From positions 1-63,180 of the forward strand of contig CAINUX010000167.1 of assembly GCA_903853895.1 (NCBI GenBank): a stretch of 63,180 nt of DNA. Direction: 5' to 3'. Below are positions 25,909 to 35,416 of this stretch, piece by piece. This stretch comes from an uncultured beta proteobacterium. Lineage in GTDB: Bacteria > Pseudomonadota > Gammaproteobacteria > Burkholderiales > Burkholderiaceae_C. The notes below the pieces were generated by a model. That model had not been told where the DNA came from, did no database searches, and saw only the letters and a list, made by a program, of their open reading frames with translations. How positions within the stretch are numbered: position 1 is the stretch's first letter; each line of letters opens with the position of its first letter. The position numbers and the translations under genes were made by a program.

Positions 25909-26664
25909 ATGTCAGGTAGCGGTTTGCGTGCAATGCGATGGGGGCTGTGGGGGCTGGTCCTGTGCTGCGCCAGTGCATTCGCCGGAGAGCGCATTCGCAT
26001 TGGGGCCGAAGATGACTGGAGCCCGTATTCCTCTTCCGTGAAAGGCAAACCGGTGGGCTTTGCGGTGGACCTGGTGCGCGCCGCGTGGGAGGTTGTAGGC
26101 GTAGAGGTGGAGCTGGTGCCATTGCCCTACGCACGTTGCATGAAAGAGGTGGACCGTGGGGCTCTGGCCGGTTGTTTTGACACTTTGCGCGACCCCGTCC
26201 TGGAGAGCAAATACCGCTGGCACCAACAGCCGCTGTTCAGTGCCCGCATTGGCATCTACGGTCGCAACGAAACTGGCACGACCCACAAGGACTTGACCAT
26301 AGCCAGCCTGCGTGGCAAACGCATTGGTACCACCCACGGCTATGACTATGGCGCGGCATTTGACGGCGATGCCACCATGCAGCGTGACGTGGCTCCGTCG
26401 GATCTGTCGTCCCTGCGAAAACTGGTGGCCGGACGGGTCGACTATGCGCTGGTGTTTGACCGCGTGGCAGACGCCGTCGCCAAAGCCCACCCCGAACTGG
26501 GCAAGGGCTATGCGCTGCACGGCGTACTGGTGGAGCCCAATCTCTACATCTCCTTCTCGCCCACCTACCCCGGCATCGAGCGCATCGTGTCCCAGTTCGA
26601 CCAGGGACTGACCAAGTTGCGTAAATCGGGGGAATATGCCCGCATCGAGGCCCGCTGGCGGTAG
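25909..26664 (+). CDS. Periplasmic substrate-binding protein (SBP_bac_3 family)
   Basis: 251 residues with a signal peptide (MRWGLWGLVLCCASAFAG) and the amino-acid-binding type fold: RIRIGAEDDWSPYSS at the start of lobe 1, GFAVDLVRAAWEVVGVEVEL, and the hinge region GKRIGTTHGYDYG. No ABC permease or ATPase is adjacent. Such orphan proteins may feed a distant transporter or serve as the sensor component of another system. The gene sits in opposite orientation between the kinase and regulator of a two-component pair and shares a 41-base divergent region with the kinase. AAAGGA precedes the ATG. Confidence 0.85.
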   Translation: MSGSGLRAMRWGLWGLVLCCASAFAGERIRIGAEDDWSPYSSSVKGKPVGFAVDLVRAAWEVVGVEVELVPLPYARCMKEVDRGALAGCFDTLRDPVLESKYRWHQQPLFSARIGIYGRNETGTTHKDLTIASLRGKRIGTTHGYDYGAAFDGDATMQRDVAPSDLSSLRKLVAGRVDYALVFDRVADAVAKAHPELGKGYALHGVLVEPNLYISFSPTYPGIERIVSQFDQGLTKLRKSGEYARIEARWR

Positions 26665-26668
26665 ACGC

Positions 26669-26745
26669 GTGCCCCCACGCTCCACCGCTTCGCGGGTCGC
26701 TGCCCCCCACGGGGGCCGTCCGCGCTTTGGGGCGGCCCGGCAGCG
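26669..26745. repeat. GC-rich palindromic repeat between convergent genes
   Basis: The 77 bases hold several GC-rich inverted segments, e.g. GCCCCC-ACG-GGGGCC around 26703-26717 and TTTGGGGCGGCCCGG after it. It fills the space between the convergent substrate-binding protein and response-regulator genes and probably ends both transcripts. I recall very similar elements between convergent genes in other Comamonadaceae. Confidence 0.55.
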
Positions 26746-27426
26746 CTAAGCCCCAGGCACTTCCAGCACGTAGCCCATGCCACGCGCAGTGCGGATCAGC
26801 CGCGGCGTGAATGCATCGTCGACCTTGGCGCGCAGGCGGCGGATGGCCACGTCTATGACGTTGGTGTCGCTGTCAAAGTTCATATCCCACACCTGCGACG
26901 CAATCATGGAGCGCGGCAACACCTCGCCCTGGCGGCGCAGCAGCAGCTCCAGCAGCGCAAACTCCTTGGCGGTCAGGTCGATGCGACTGCCGGCGCGGGT
27001 AACACGCCGGCGCAGCAGGTCCAGTTCCAGGTCAGCAGCGCGCAGCACCGTGGGCTCGATGCTGCTTTTTCCCCGGCGCAGCAGCGTGCGCACCCGCGCC
27101 AGCAGTTCCGAAAAGGCAAAAGGCTTGACCAGATAATCGTCTGCCCCCAGCTCCAGGCCCTTGACCCGGTCCTCGATCTGGTCGCGCGCGGTCAGGAACA
27201 ACACTGGCATCTGCTTGCCGCCCTGGCGCAGGCGCTCCAGCACCTGCCAGCCGTTGAGCCCGGGCAGCATCACATCGAGCACCAGCAAATCGAAGTCACC
27301 CGTGAGCGCCTGGTGCAGGCCATCCACACCGTTGCTGGCCAGTTCTGTCAAAAAGCCCGATTCGGCCAAGCCCTGGCGCAGATAGTCGCCGGTCTTGTGT
27401 TCGTCTTCAACAACCAGGATTTTCAT
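26746..27426 (-). CDS. cusR: CusR-type (OmpR family) response regulator
   Basis: 226 residues. Receiver domain with acidic pocket (VVEDEHKTG), phosphoacceptor Asp in [10 protein letters not shown] and Lys in [13 protein letters not shown]. The C-terminal OmpR-type winged helix contains [20 protein letters not shown] and [18 protein letters not shown]. The sequence is of the heavy-metal response regulator group. The gene is separated from its presumed kinase (24443) by a gene on the other strand. A box of the CusR type precedes cusF at 3691. Confidence 0.92.
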   Translation of the reverse strand: MKILVVEDEHKTGDYLRQGLAESGFLTELASNGVDGLHQALTGDFDLLVLDVMLPGLNGWQVLERLRQGGKQMPVLFLTARDQIEDRVKGLELGADDYLVKPFAFSELLARVRTLLRRGKSSIEPTVLRAADLELDLLRRRVTRAGSRIDLTAKEFALLELLLRRQGEVLPRSMIASQVWDMNFDSDTNVIDVAIRRLRAKVDDAFTPRLIRTARGMGYVLEVPGA

Positions 27427-27462
27427 GGGGCAGTGGGTGGCGCAAACTACGCAGACGCCCTG

Positions 27463-28134
27463 TCAATTGGCCGCGAAGCAATAGAACAACCCCGCGCCGC
27501 CGGAGCCCTTCAGATTGTCCTGGCTGCAGCCGCGCGAGCCATGGGATGAGTTCCACGACTTCATGTTCCACGCTTCGCTGAGACCGATACGGTCATGGTG
27601 GCCAACGATGGCCGAGCCCTCTGCGCTCTTGGTCCAGTTGCCGCAGGTGGTGTCGCCGCCGGCCGTGGAGTACCGGCCGGCTGAGTCCGAACCGGTCAGC
27701 ATGTCATGGGTGTTGACGGCGTCACCACGGCCACTGACAGGCTCGCCCTTTTCGGTCAACGCCGTGAGCTTGGTCACGTTGGTCGAGTCGGCATGCAAGT
27801 CGTCGACGCTCTTGGCCACCACGACACCCTTGACGTTTTGCCACGGACCTTTGCCGATGCGGTCGCGCGCGTTGACGCCCGGTTCGGTCGCGGTCGCGGT
27901 GGTGCTCAGGTAGGCGCGCCACCCGGTCTGCGTAGCGCCGGCGGCCTTGGCCAGCGCCTGGCAGTGCGCGTCGGCACCCGCCAGCCCACCCAGGTCCGCA
28001 CCATTGCCCTTGCCGGCACTGGTCACAAAAAACGACATGCTTGCGGGCTGTGCTTGCACCGCAGGCGTCAGCGTAGCACTCACTGCCGCGATGGCAAGAA
28101 CAACACCGACTGCAGAACGGGGAAACTGTTTCAT
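27463..28134 (-). CDS. Secreted lectin-like protein (DUF1554 type)
   Basis: 223 residues from the ATG at 28134, with AGGAGA upstream. Signal peptide (MKQFPRSAVGVVLAIAAVSA ... AVQAQ). The mature part begins SFFVTSAGKGNGADLGGLAG and then ADAHCQALAKAAGATQTGWR, the signature of the DUF1554/C-type-lectin-like family also found in leptospiral surface proteins. Cys residues in CGNWTK, RGCSQDN and FYCFAAN fit disulphides of a lectin-like fold. It may bind carbohydrate or extracellular polymer; no direct evidence. The region 28135-28317 between it and the next gene holds only promoter-sized sequence. Confidence 0.75.
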   Translation of the reverse strand: MKQFPRSAVGVVLAIAAVSATLTPAVQAQPASMSFFVTSAGKGNGADLGGLAGADAHCQALAKAAGATQTGWRAYLSTTATATEPGVNARDRIGKGPWQNVKGVVVAKSVDDLHADSTNVTKLTALTEKGEPVSGRGDAVNTHDMLTGSDSAGRYSTAGGDTTCGNWTKSAEGSAIVGHHDRIGLSEAWNMKSWNSSHGSRGCSQDNLKGSGGAGLFYCFAAN

Positions 28135-28317
28135 TTCTGGATCTCCTGGGTTGATAAAGGTTGGGGAGGGCTCATTATTGCGTTGTCGGGCCATCCCTGC
28201 AGACGGTCGGGCTGGAACACGCTGCAAGCCAACTGTCACCCGCGTTATTGCGCTGGCGGCGAGGGGCATGCTATCGTGTTTGTCGTATTCAATACTTCTG
28301 CAAAAAGGACCTCGGGC

Positions 28318-29838
28318 ATGAAACATCTCAGCGGCGTGGATTCGGCGTTCTTGCACCTGGAATCGCCTGAAATGCCCATGCATATCGGCTCCCTCAATGT
28401 GCTCGATTTGCCAGAGGGTTACAGCGGCGATTTTTACGAGGACACCAAGGCCCACATCCAGCAACGCATGCACCTGGCCGAAGTGTTCACCCGCAAACTG
28501 GTGTTGATGCCGCTGGATATTTCCAACCCGGTGTGGGTGGACGATGAGGACATCGACCTGGACTACCACATCCGCCATGTGACGCTGCCCAAGCCCGGCA
28601 CCAACCGCCAGCTGCAACAGTACGTGGCCCGGCTGCACTCCAGCCTGCTGGACCGCAGCCGACCACTGTGGGAGTTTTTTGTCATCGACGGCCTCAAGAG
28701 CGGGCAGGTCGCGCTGTACAGCAAGGTGCACCACGCGGGCATCGACGGCCAGGCCGGTGTGGCCGTGGCCAAGGCCATTTTTGATCTAGAGCCCACGGGA
28801 CGAACCGTCAAGCCGCCGCGCCCCCGGGCGCGCCGCCATGAGTACCAGTTGGGCGTTGCCGAGCTGCTGGGGGCGGCGCTGCGCAATACCCTGCACCAGT
28901 CAGCCGGTGTGGTCAAGTCACTCCCGCTGATCGCCCGCTCTGCCAAGAGCGCGCTGCTTCCGCCCAAGGGTGCCAGTGGCAAGCGCGACTGGTCGCTGCC
29001 CAAGGACTTCAAGATTTTTGCGCCCCGCACGTCGCTGAATGTGGCCATTACCAACCAACGCACCTTCGCAGGACGCACCGTGCCACTGGCCGAAGTGAAG
29101 CTGATCGCCAAAGTGCTGGGCGTATCGCTGAACGACGTGGTCATGGCCACCACGGCGGGGGGCTTGCGAGCCTACCTGAAAGACAACGACGAGTTGCCTG
29201 ACAAGCCGCTGATCGCCGCTGTGCCTGTGAGCCTGCGCCAGGAGGGCGACACCACCTCCAACAACCAGGTCAGCATGGTCACCATGAACCTGGCTACCAA
29301 CATACGGGATCCGTTGCAGCGCATCCAGAAGATTCACGAATCCTCTGCCAACACCAAGCTGATGATGGGGCGCTTCAAGGCGGCCATCCCGACCGACTTT
29401 CCGTTGCCCGCGGCGCCGTGGCTGATGTCGGCACTGGCCTCGCTGTTCAGCCGCTCGCGCCTGGCCAATGTGATGCCGCCGCTGGCCAACCTGATCATCT
29501 CCAACGTGGCCGGCATTCCGGTGCAGCTGTATTTCGCCGGGGCCAAGGTGGTGAGCTACTACCCGGTGTCCATTCCCGCACACAGTATGGCCCTGAACGT
29601 GACCGTGCAAAGCTACAACGGGCGGCTGGACTATGGCCTGATCGCCTGCCGGCGCGCCCTTCCAGACGTCAACGAACTGGCAGACGCCCTGCTGGCCGAG
29701 CACCGCACGCTGCTGGAGTTGGCGCGGGCCCAGTTGCCGGCACCGGTCGAAACCATGCTGGCGGCGGCGAAGGCCAAACCGGCGCCTGCCACGACCCCTG
29801 CGCGCAAGCGCGCCAAACGGGTGGCCGTAGCAACCTGA
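28318..29838 (+). CDS. Wax ester synthase/acyl-CoA:diacylglycerol acyltransferase (WS/DGAT)
   Basis: 506 residues from the ATG at 28318, with AAAGGA upstream. The catalytic HHxxxDG motif is present as HHAGIDG (about 137-143). The start (MKHLSGVDSAFLHLESPEMP) and the C-terminal half (NNQVSMVTMNLATNIRDP ... NVAGIPVQLYFAGAKVVSYY) are typical of the bacterial WS/DGAT family. These enzymes make wax esters or triacylglycerol from acyl-CoA for carbon storage. A Lys/Ala-rich tail ends the protein. It is convergent with aconitase across only 6 bases. Confidence 0.93.
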   Translation: MKHLSGVDSAFLHLESPEMPMHIGSLNVLDLPEGYSGDFYEDTKAHIQQRMHLAEVFTRKLVLMPLDISNPVWVDDEDIDLDYHIRHVTLPKPGTNRQLQQYVARLHSSLLDRSRPLWEFFVIDGLKSGQVALYSKVHHAGIDGQAGVAVAKAIFDLEPTGRTVKPPRPRARRHEYQLGVAELLGAALRNTLHQSAGVVKSLPLIARSAKSALLPPKGASGKRDWSLPKDFKIFAPRTSLNVAITNQRTFAGRTVPLAEVKLIAKVLGVSLNDVVMATTAGGLRAYLKDNDELPDKPLIAAVPVSLRQEGDTTSNNQVSMVTMNLATNIRDPLQRIQKIHESSANTKLMMGRFKAAIPTDFPLPAAPWLMSALASLFSRSRLANVMPPLANLIISNVAGIPVQLYFAGAKVVSYYPVSIPAHSMALNVTVQSYNGRLDYGLIACRRALPDVNELADALLAEHRTLLELARAQLPAPVETMLAAAKAKPAPATTPARKRAKRVAVAT

Positions 29839-29844
29839 CGCGCG

Positions 29845-32670
29845 CTAGGCCATCAACAACTGGCGCAGCACATAGGGCAGGATGCCGCCAGCCTGGTAGT
29901 AATCCACCTCGATGGGGGTGTCGATGCGCAGCAACAGCGTGTGTCGCGACTGCGTGCCGTCCGCCCGCGTGACGACCAGCTGAGCGTCACTTTGTGGCGT
30001 CAATTGGGCATCGGGAAGGATGTCGATCACCTCGTCGCCCCGCAGCCCCAGGGTCTGCCAGCACTGGCCAGGTTTGAACTGCAAGGGCAGCACGCCCATG
30101 CCCACCAGGTTGCTGCGGTGGATGCGTTCAAAGCTTTGCGCCACCACCGCCCGGATGCCCAGCAGTTGCGTGCCCTTGGCAGCCCAGTCGCGGCTGGACC
30201 CGGTGCCGTATTCCTCGCCCGCAAACACCACCGTGGCAGTGCCCGTCGCCTGGTAGCGTGTGGCGGCCTCAAAAATGGACAGCTTGTCGCCCACGCCCGC
30301 CGCACCCTGAGCAGCCTGGTAGAGCGTGAAGCCGCCTTCTTCCTGCGATCCATCCGCCAACGGTGGCAGCATCCGGTTCTTGATGCGCACATTGGCAAAG
30401 GTGCCGCGCACCATGACGTCGTGATTGCCGCGGCGCGCGCCATAAGAATTGAAGTCTGCCTTCTGCACGCCGTGCGCCAGCAGCCACTGGCCTGCGGGCG
30501 AGCTGTCCTTGATGTTGCCAGCTGGCGAAATGTGGTCGGTGGTGATGGAGTCACCAAACAGCGCCATGATGCGCGCGCCTTGAACGCATATGCTTTTCTG
30601 GCCTCTAGCCCTCGTGGAACCTGACGATACAGCTCCTGATTCAATAGCAAACCCGTCAAAGAACGGTGGCTCGGCAATGTAGGTGCTGGTCGGCCAGGTG
30701 TAGGCCTGGCCGGTGACACCCTTGATCTTGCCCCATAGCTTGCCCGGCTCGGTCTGGACCTTGGCATAGTTTTTACGGAAGGCCTTGCCCTGCATGGCGT
30801 ACTTCATCAATTGGTAGATCTCCTCACTGGTGGGCCAGATGTCGCCCAGGTACACGTCCCTTAACTTTCCGTCTTTGCCCTTGCCCTGCCCCACCGGCTG
30901 GGTCATCAGGTCTTTGGTAACGGTGCCGGCAATCGCGTAGGCCACCACCAGCGGTGGGCTGGCCAGGAAGTTGGCTTTCAGGTTGGGGTGGATGCGCGCT
31001 TCGAAGTTGCGGTTGCCCGAGAGCACCGCCGCGCACACCAGGTCGTTGGCGGTGATGGCGGCGTTGAGCTCGGGCGTCAGGTCCCCGGCGTTGCCAATGC
31101 AGGTGGTGCAGCCGTAGCCGGCCAGCGCAAAGCCCAGCCTCTCCAGATAGGGCAGCAAACCGGCGTCCGTCAGGTATTGGGTGACGATGCGGGAGCCCGG
31201 TGCCAGCGAGGTTTTGATGTGCGGCGCCACCGTCAGCCCCGCCTTGACCGCCTTCTTGGCCAAGAGGCCCGCAGCCAGCATCACGCTGGGGTTGGAGGTG
31301 TTGGTGCAGCTGGTGATGGCGGCAATCAGCACGTCACCGTGACCCACTGTGATGTCCGGTTTTCCGCTGACTACCGGTTCGCCGGAGACGCGAAGCAGGT
31401 GTCGGGTATGGAAGACAGCGGCCTGCTGGTTGAAGCCATTTTCGGCATTGGGCTTGGAGAACAGTGACGCGAACTGGCTGGCCACCTTGCCAAGCTCGAT
31501 GCGGTCCTGAGGTCGCTTGGGGCCGGCCACGCTGGGTGTGACCTGGCCCAGGTCCAGCGTTACCACTTGCGAATAGTCAATGTCACCTGCCACGGGCACG
31601 CCAAACAGGCCTTGCGCTTTGAAGTAGGCCTCAAAAGCCTGTATCTCGGCCTTGGTGCGGCCCGTGCCTTCAAAGTAAGCGATAGTCTTCTCGTCCACCG
31701 GGAAAAAGCCCATCGTGGCACCGTATTCGGGGGCCATATTGGCAATGGTGGCCCGGTCCGGCACCGTCAGGCTGGCCGTGCCTTCGCCATAGAACTCGAC
31801 AAACTTGCCAACCACCTTGTGCTGGCGCAGCAGCTCGGTCACGGTCAGCACCAGGTCGGTGGCGGTAACTCCCTCGCGCAGGCGGCCGGTCAGCTCAAAG
31901 CCCACCACATCAGGCGTCAACAAGTAAACCGGCTGGCCCAGCATCGCGGCCTCGGCCTCGATACCACCCACGCCCCAGCCCACCACGCCGATGCCGTTGA
32001 TCATGGTGGTGTGGCTGTCGGTGCCCACCAGCGTGTCGGGGTAGTACAGCGCGCACTGCTTGTAGCCCGCCGCATCGCGCCGCTTGCGCTTGTGCACGCC
32101 GCGCGCCAGGTACTCCAGATTGACCTGGTGCACGATGCCAAAGCCGGGCGGCACCACGCCAAAGGTGTCAAAGGCCTGCATGCCCCATTTCATGAATTCG
32201 TAGCGCTCGCGGTTGCGCTGGAACTCCAGCTTCATGTTCAGGTCCAGCGAATCCTTCTTGCCGTAGTGGTCCACCATCACCGAATGGTCCACCACCAGGT
32301 CCACCGGCACCAGCGGCTCGATGCGCGCAGGGTCTTTGCCCAGGCGTTTGGCGGCGCTGCGCATGGCGGCCAGATCGGCCAGCAGCGGCACACCGGTAAA
32401 GTCCTGCAGCACCACGCGCGACACGACGAACGGGATTTCAGCACTGCGCTCGGCCCGGGGCTGCCAGTTGGCGAGCTGGGCCACATGCTCGGCCGTCACT
32501 TTTTTGCCATCGCAGTGGCGTAAAACGCTCTCCAGCACAATGCGCAGGGAAACCGGCAAGCGGTTCACATTGGGGAAACGCCGGGCCAGCGCCGGCAACG
32601 AATAGAAGTCGCCGACCTTGCCGGGCGCGGGGGTGAATGACTTGATGGCGTAAGAAAAGGTCTGTGACAT
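29845..32670 (-). CDS. acnA: Aconitate hydratase A
   Basis: 941 residues. Cluster ligands are in [13 protein letters not shown] and [10 protein letters not shown]; the swivel domain has [16 protein letters not shown] and [16 protein letters not shown]. It interconverts citrate and isocitrate in the TCA cycle through a [4Fe-4S] cluster. It is about 50 residues longer than E. coli AcnA. Part of the excess, residues about 673-694, is encoded by a copy of the dispersed 60-bp repeat in the linker before the swivel domain. The start at 32670 has AGGAG upstream. Confidence 0.95.
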   Translation of the reverse strand: MSQTFSYAIKSFTPAPGKVGDFYSLPALARRFPNVNRLPVSLRIVLESVLRHCDGKKVTAEHVAQLANWQPRAERSAEIPFVVSRVVLQDFTGVPLLADLAAMRSAAKRLGKDPARIEPLVPVDLVVDHSVMVDHYGKKDSLDLNMKLEFQRNRERYEFMKWGMQAFDTFGVVPPGFGIVHQVNLEYLARGVHKRKRRDAAGYKQCALYYPDTLVGTDSHTTMINGIGVVGWGVGGIEAEAAMLGQPVYLLTPDVVGFELTGRLREGVTATDLVLTVTELLRQHKVVGKFVEFYGEGTASLTVPDRATIANMAPEYGATMGFFPVDEKTIAYFEGTGRTKAEIQAFEAYFKAQGLFGVPVAGDIDYSQVVTLDLGQVTPSVAGPKRPQDRIELGKVASQFASLFSKPNAENGFNQQAAVFHTRHLLRVSGEPVVSGKPDITVGHGDVLIAAITSCTNTSNPSVMLAAGLLAKKAVKAGLTVAPHIKTSLAPGSRIVTQYLTDAGLLPYLERLGFALAGYGCTTCIGNAGDLTPELNAAITANDLVCAAVLSGNRNFEARIHPNLKANFLASPPLVVAYAIAGTVTKDLMTQPVGQGKGKDGKLRDVYLGDIWPTSEEIYQLMKYAMQGKAFRKNYAKVQTEPGKLWGKIKGVTGQAYTWPTSTYIAEPPFFDGFAIESGAVSSGSTRARGQKSICVQGARIMALFGDSITTDHISPAGNIKDSSPAGQWLLAHGVQKADFNSYGARRGNHDVMVRGTFANVRIKNRMLPPLADGSQEEGGFTLYQAAQGAAGVGDKLSIFEAATRYQATGTATVVFAGEEYGTGSSRDWAAKGTQLLGIRAVVAQSFERIHRSNLVGMGVLPLQFKPGQCWQTLGLRGDEVIDILPDAQLTPQSDAQLVVTRADGTQSRHTLLLRIDTPIEVDYYQAGGILPYVLRQLLMA
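30591..30652 (-). repeat. Dispersed ~60-bp repeat, copy E (inside acnA)
   Basis: On the minus strand: GCTATTGAATCAGGAGCTGT, a short spacer, then TTCCACGAGGGCTAGAGGCC and an A-rich end. It lies in frame in acnA and is translated as [19 protein letters not shown]. This copy is read in the repeat's own direction, opposite to the copy inside cusB. Confidence 0.75.
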
Positions 32671-32780
32671 CGACTACTCCTGGTGCAACGGCAATGCGAC
32701 ACATTCTGGCAGTATGGCGTTAACCTTTCATTGCGCAGACCGATGCCAGCGTCCGATGGCAGGTTTCTAAAAGGGGTCCC

Positions 32781-34145
32781 ATGTCTGAATTCGATCTGGT
32801 AGTGGTGGGTGGTGGTTCCGGCGGTGTGCGCGCGGCCCGTATCGCGGCCGGCCACGGTGCCCGCGTGGCACTGGTGGAGGAGTACCGCCTGGGCGGCACC
32901 TGTGTCATCCGGGGCTGTGTGCCCAAGAAGCTGATGGTCTATGCCTCGCGCTTCGCGCAGGAATTTGAAGAGGCGGCTGGTTATGGCTGGACACTGGAGG
33001 CCCCGCGCTTCGACTGGGCCCGGCTCAAGACCAACCGCGACACCGAGGTCGCGCGGCTGGAAGCCATCTACCGCAGCAACCTGCTGGCCGCCGGTGTGCA
33101 GATCTTCACCGGACGGGCGCATCTGACGGACCGCCACTCCGTGGCCCTGTCCGACGGCACCCAACTGCAGGGCAGTCACATTTTGATAGCAACTGGGGCA
33201 ACACCGACGAGGGCTGTCGGCATAAAAGGCCATGAGCTTGCCATGGATTCCAATGGCTTCTTCGAGCTGGCGGCGCTGCCCCGCCGGGTGGTGGTGCAGG
33301 GCGCTGGCTACATCGCGCTGGAGCTGGCATGCGTGCTGCAGCGCCTGGGCGCCAGCGTGCGTGTGGTGCTGCGCGGCCAGCAAATTCTGCGTGGCTTTGA
33401 CGACGATGTGCGCGCCCACCTGGCGCAGGACCTGGTGCACAGCGGCCTGCAGCTGGATTTTGGCCGCCACGTTGCGGGCATCACCCAGACCGACGACGGT
33501 CTGCGGGTCGAACTGGACAACGGCGACATCGCCGCCGCCGATTGCGTGTTGCGGGCGCTGGGCCGCATGCCCAATACCCACGGTCTGGGCCTGGAAACCG
33601 TGGGCATTGCGCTCGATGCCCACGGCGCCATTCCGGTGGACGCCTTCAGCCAGACCACGGTTCCCGGCATCCACGCCGTCGGCGACGTGACCAACCGCGT
33701 CAACCTGACACCCATGGCCATCCGTGAGGGCCATGCCTTTGCCGACACTGTGTTCGGCAAGACACCGCGCCGGGTGGACCACACGCTGGTGCCGACCGCA
33801 GTGTTCACGACGCCCGAGGTGGGCGTGGTGGGCCTGAGCGAGCAGGCGGCGCTGGAACGCCATCCCCGCCTCGATGTGTACCGCTCGACGTTTCGCCCCA
33901 TGAAGGCCACCTTGTCCGGTCACCGGGGAAAGATGCTGCTCAAGCTGCTGGTGGACCGGGACACCGACCGCCTGGTGGGCTTTCACGGCGTCGGGCCGGA
34001 CACCGGAGAAATGGCGCAACTGGTGGGCGTGGCGATGCAGTTGCAGGCGACCAAGAGCGCCTTCGACGCCACGCTGGCCGTGCACCCCACGGCGGCCGAA
34101 GAACTGGTAACCCTGCGCACCCCCACGGTACGGCACAACCTGTGA
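32781..34145 (+). CDS. gor: Glutathione-disulfide reductase
   Basis: 454 residues. FAD-binding VVVGGGSGGVRAARIAAGHG, redox disulphide GGTCVIRGCVPKKL (CxxxxC), NAD(P)-binding GAGYIALELACVLQRLGA, and the C-terminal dimerisation motif with catalytic His-Glu (AVHPTAAEELVTL). Family membership is clear and the CVIRGCVPKK form points to glutathione rather than lipoamide. It is the first gene of an operon with egtB, egtD and a DUF427 gene, with egtB starting at or just after its stop. The segment around residues 134-151 at DNA level partly resembles the dispersed repeat. Confidence 0.93.
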   Translation: MSEFDLVVVGGGSGGVRAARIAAGHGARVALVEEYRLGGTCVIRGCVPKKLMVYASRFAQEFEEAAGYGWTLEAPRFDWARLKTNRDTEVARLEAIYRSNLLAAGVQIFTGRAHLTDRHSVALSDGTQLQGSHILIATGATPTRAVGIKGHELAMDSNGFFELAALPRRVVVQGAGYIALELACVLQRLGASVRVVLRGQQILRGFDDDVRAHLAQDLVHSGLQLDFGRHVAGITQTDDGLRVELDNGDIAAADCVLRALGRMPNTHGLGLETVGIALDAHGAIPVDAFSQTTVPGIHAVGDVTNRVNLTPMAIREGHAFADTVFGKTPRRVDHTLVPTAVFTTPEVGVVGLSEQAALERHPRLDVYRSTFRPMKATLSGHRGKMLLKLLVDRDTDRLVGFHGVGPDTGEMAQLVGVAMQLQATKSAFDATLAVHPTAAEELVTLRTPTVRHNL

Positions 34146-34159
34146 CAATCGGACCCAGC

Positions 34160-35416
34160 ATGCCCTTTGCCGACCCCTCTTCACCGTTTGCCGCCGCGGC
34201 GCCCGGCCGCGCCGAACTGGCCAGCCGCTACGCCGCCGTGCGTGCTGGCACGCTGGCAGTGGCGCAGCCCCTCTCGGCGGAAGACCAATGCGTGCAGTCG
34301 ATGGCGGAAACCAGCCCGACCAAATGGCATCTGGCCCATACCAGCTGGTTTTTGGAAGCAGTGGTATTGCAGCCTTTAGTGCCCGCGTACCAGGCGTTCG
34401 ACCCGCACTACCCGTACCTGTTCAACTCGTATTACGAAGCCCTGGGAGCGCGCCATCCGCGACCCCAACGCGGGCTGTTGACTCGACCACCGCTGGCCGA
34501 CATCCACGCCTACCGCGCACACGTCGACAGCGCCATGCAACACTTCATGGCCACGGCAGACAATGCATGCTGGCAAGAGGCCGCCAGCCTGGTCGAGCTG
34601 GGCCTGCACCACGAAGAGCAGCACCAGGAACTGATCCAGACCGACATCCTGCACCTGCTGTCCTGCAACCCCTTGTTGCCGGCCTACCGACCGGGCCCGA
34701 CGCCCACAGACAGCCCCCCCCATGCTGCGCCGGCATTGCAATGGCTGGCGGTGGCGGGCGACGTGCGGGCCATTGGCCACGGCGGACCGGGTTTCGCTTT
34801 CGACAACGAAACACCGCGGCACCAGGCGCTGGTGCATCCGTTCCAGATTGCCGATCGGCTGGTGACCTGTGGCGAATACCTGGCCTTCATGGCCGATGGT
34901 GGCTACCGCCATGCCGATTGGTGGTTGTCTGACGGCTGGGCCGCGGTGCAGAGCCAGGGTCTGTGCGCACCGGCCTACTGGTTGGCACCGGACGACCCGC
35001 GGGCACCTGCCGGCGAATGGCAGGTGTTTGGTCCGCACGGTGTACAGGCTCTGGACCCCGCTGCGCCGGTGACCCATGTGAGCTTTTACGAGGCCTGTGC
35101 GTTTGCCGAATGGTCGTGTGCGCGCCTGCCCACGGAGTTTGAATGGGAGGTCGCGTTTGACCTGCCGCACATCGCCCAGATGCTGGGCCACTGCTGGCAA
35201 TGGACCCGCTCCGCATACGAGCCCTACCCGGGCTTTCGCGCCCGTAGCGGCGCAGTGCGGGAGTACAACGGAAAATTCATGGTCGGCCAGCAGGTACTGC
35301 GTGGCGCCAGCAGCGCCACGCCCGCGGGCCATGGCCGCAAGACCTACCGCAACTTTTTTCCGCCGGCGACCCGCTGGCAAATCTCCGGCATCCGACTGGC
35401 TAAGGACATTGCATGA
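34160..35416 (+). CDS. egtB: Ergothioneine biosynthesis protein EgtB (sulfoxide synthase)
   Basis: 418 residues from the ATG at 34160; a GTG at 34142 overlapping the gor stop is an alternative. The N-terminal DinB-like domain has TKWHLAHTSWFLEAVV and HHEEQHQELIQTDILHL, together supplying the three iron-binding histidines (H and HxxxHxE). The C-terminal half is an FGE-sulfatase-like domain (HVSFYEACAFAEWSCARLPT ... YNGKFMVGQQVLRGASSAT). EgtB joins a thiol compound to trimethylhistidine (hercynine) with oxygen. Whether this protein uses cysteine or gamma-glutamylcysteine cannot be read here; no EgtC or EgtA homologue is adjacent. Confidence 0.92.
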   Translation: MPFADPSSPFAAAAPGRAELASRYAAVRAGTLAVAQPLSAEDQCVQSMAETSPTKWHLAHTSWFLEAVVLQPLVPAYQAFDPHYPYLFNSYYEALGARHPRPQRGLLTRPPLADIHAYRAHVDSAMQHFMATADNACWQEAASLVELGLHHEEQHQELIQTDILHLLSCNPLLPAYRPGPTPTDSPPHAAPALQWLAVAGDVRAIGHGGPGFAFDNETPRHQALVHPFQIADRLVTCGEYLAFMADGGYRHADWWLSDGWAAVQSQGLCAPAYWLAPDDPRAPAGEWQVFGPHGVQALDPAAPVTHVSFYEACAFAEWSCARLPTEFEWEVAFDLPHIAQMLGHCWQWTRSAYEPYPGFRARSGAVREYNGKFMVGQQVLRGASSATPAGHGRKTYRNFFPPATRWQISGIRLAKDIA

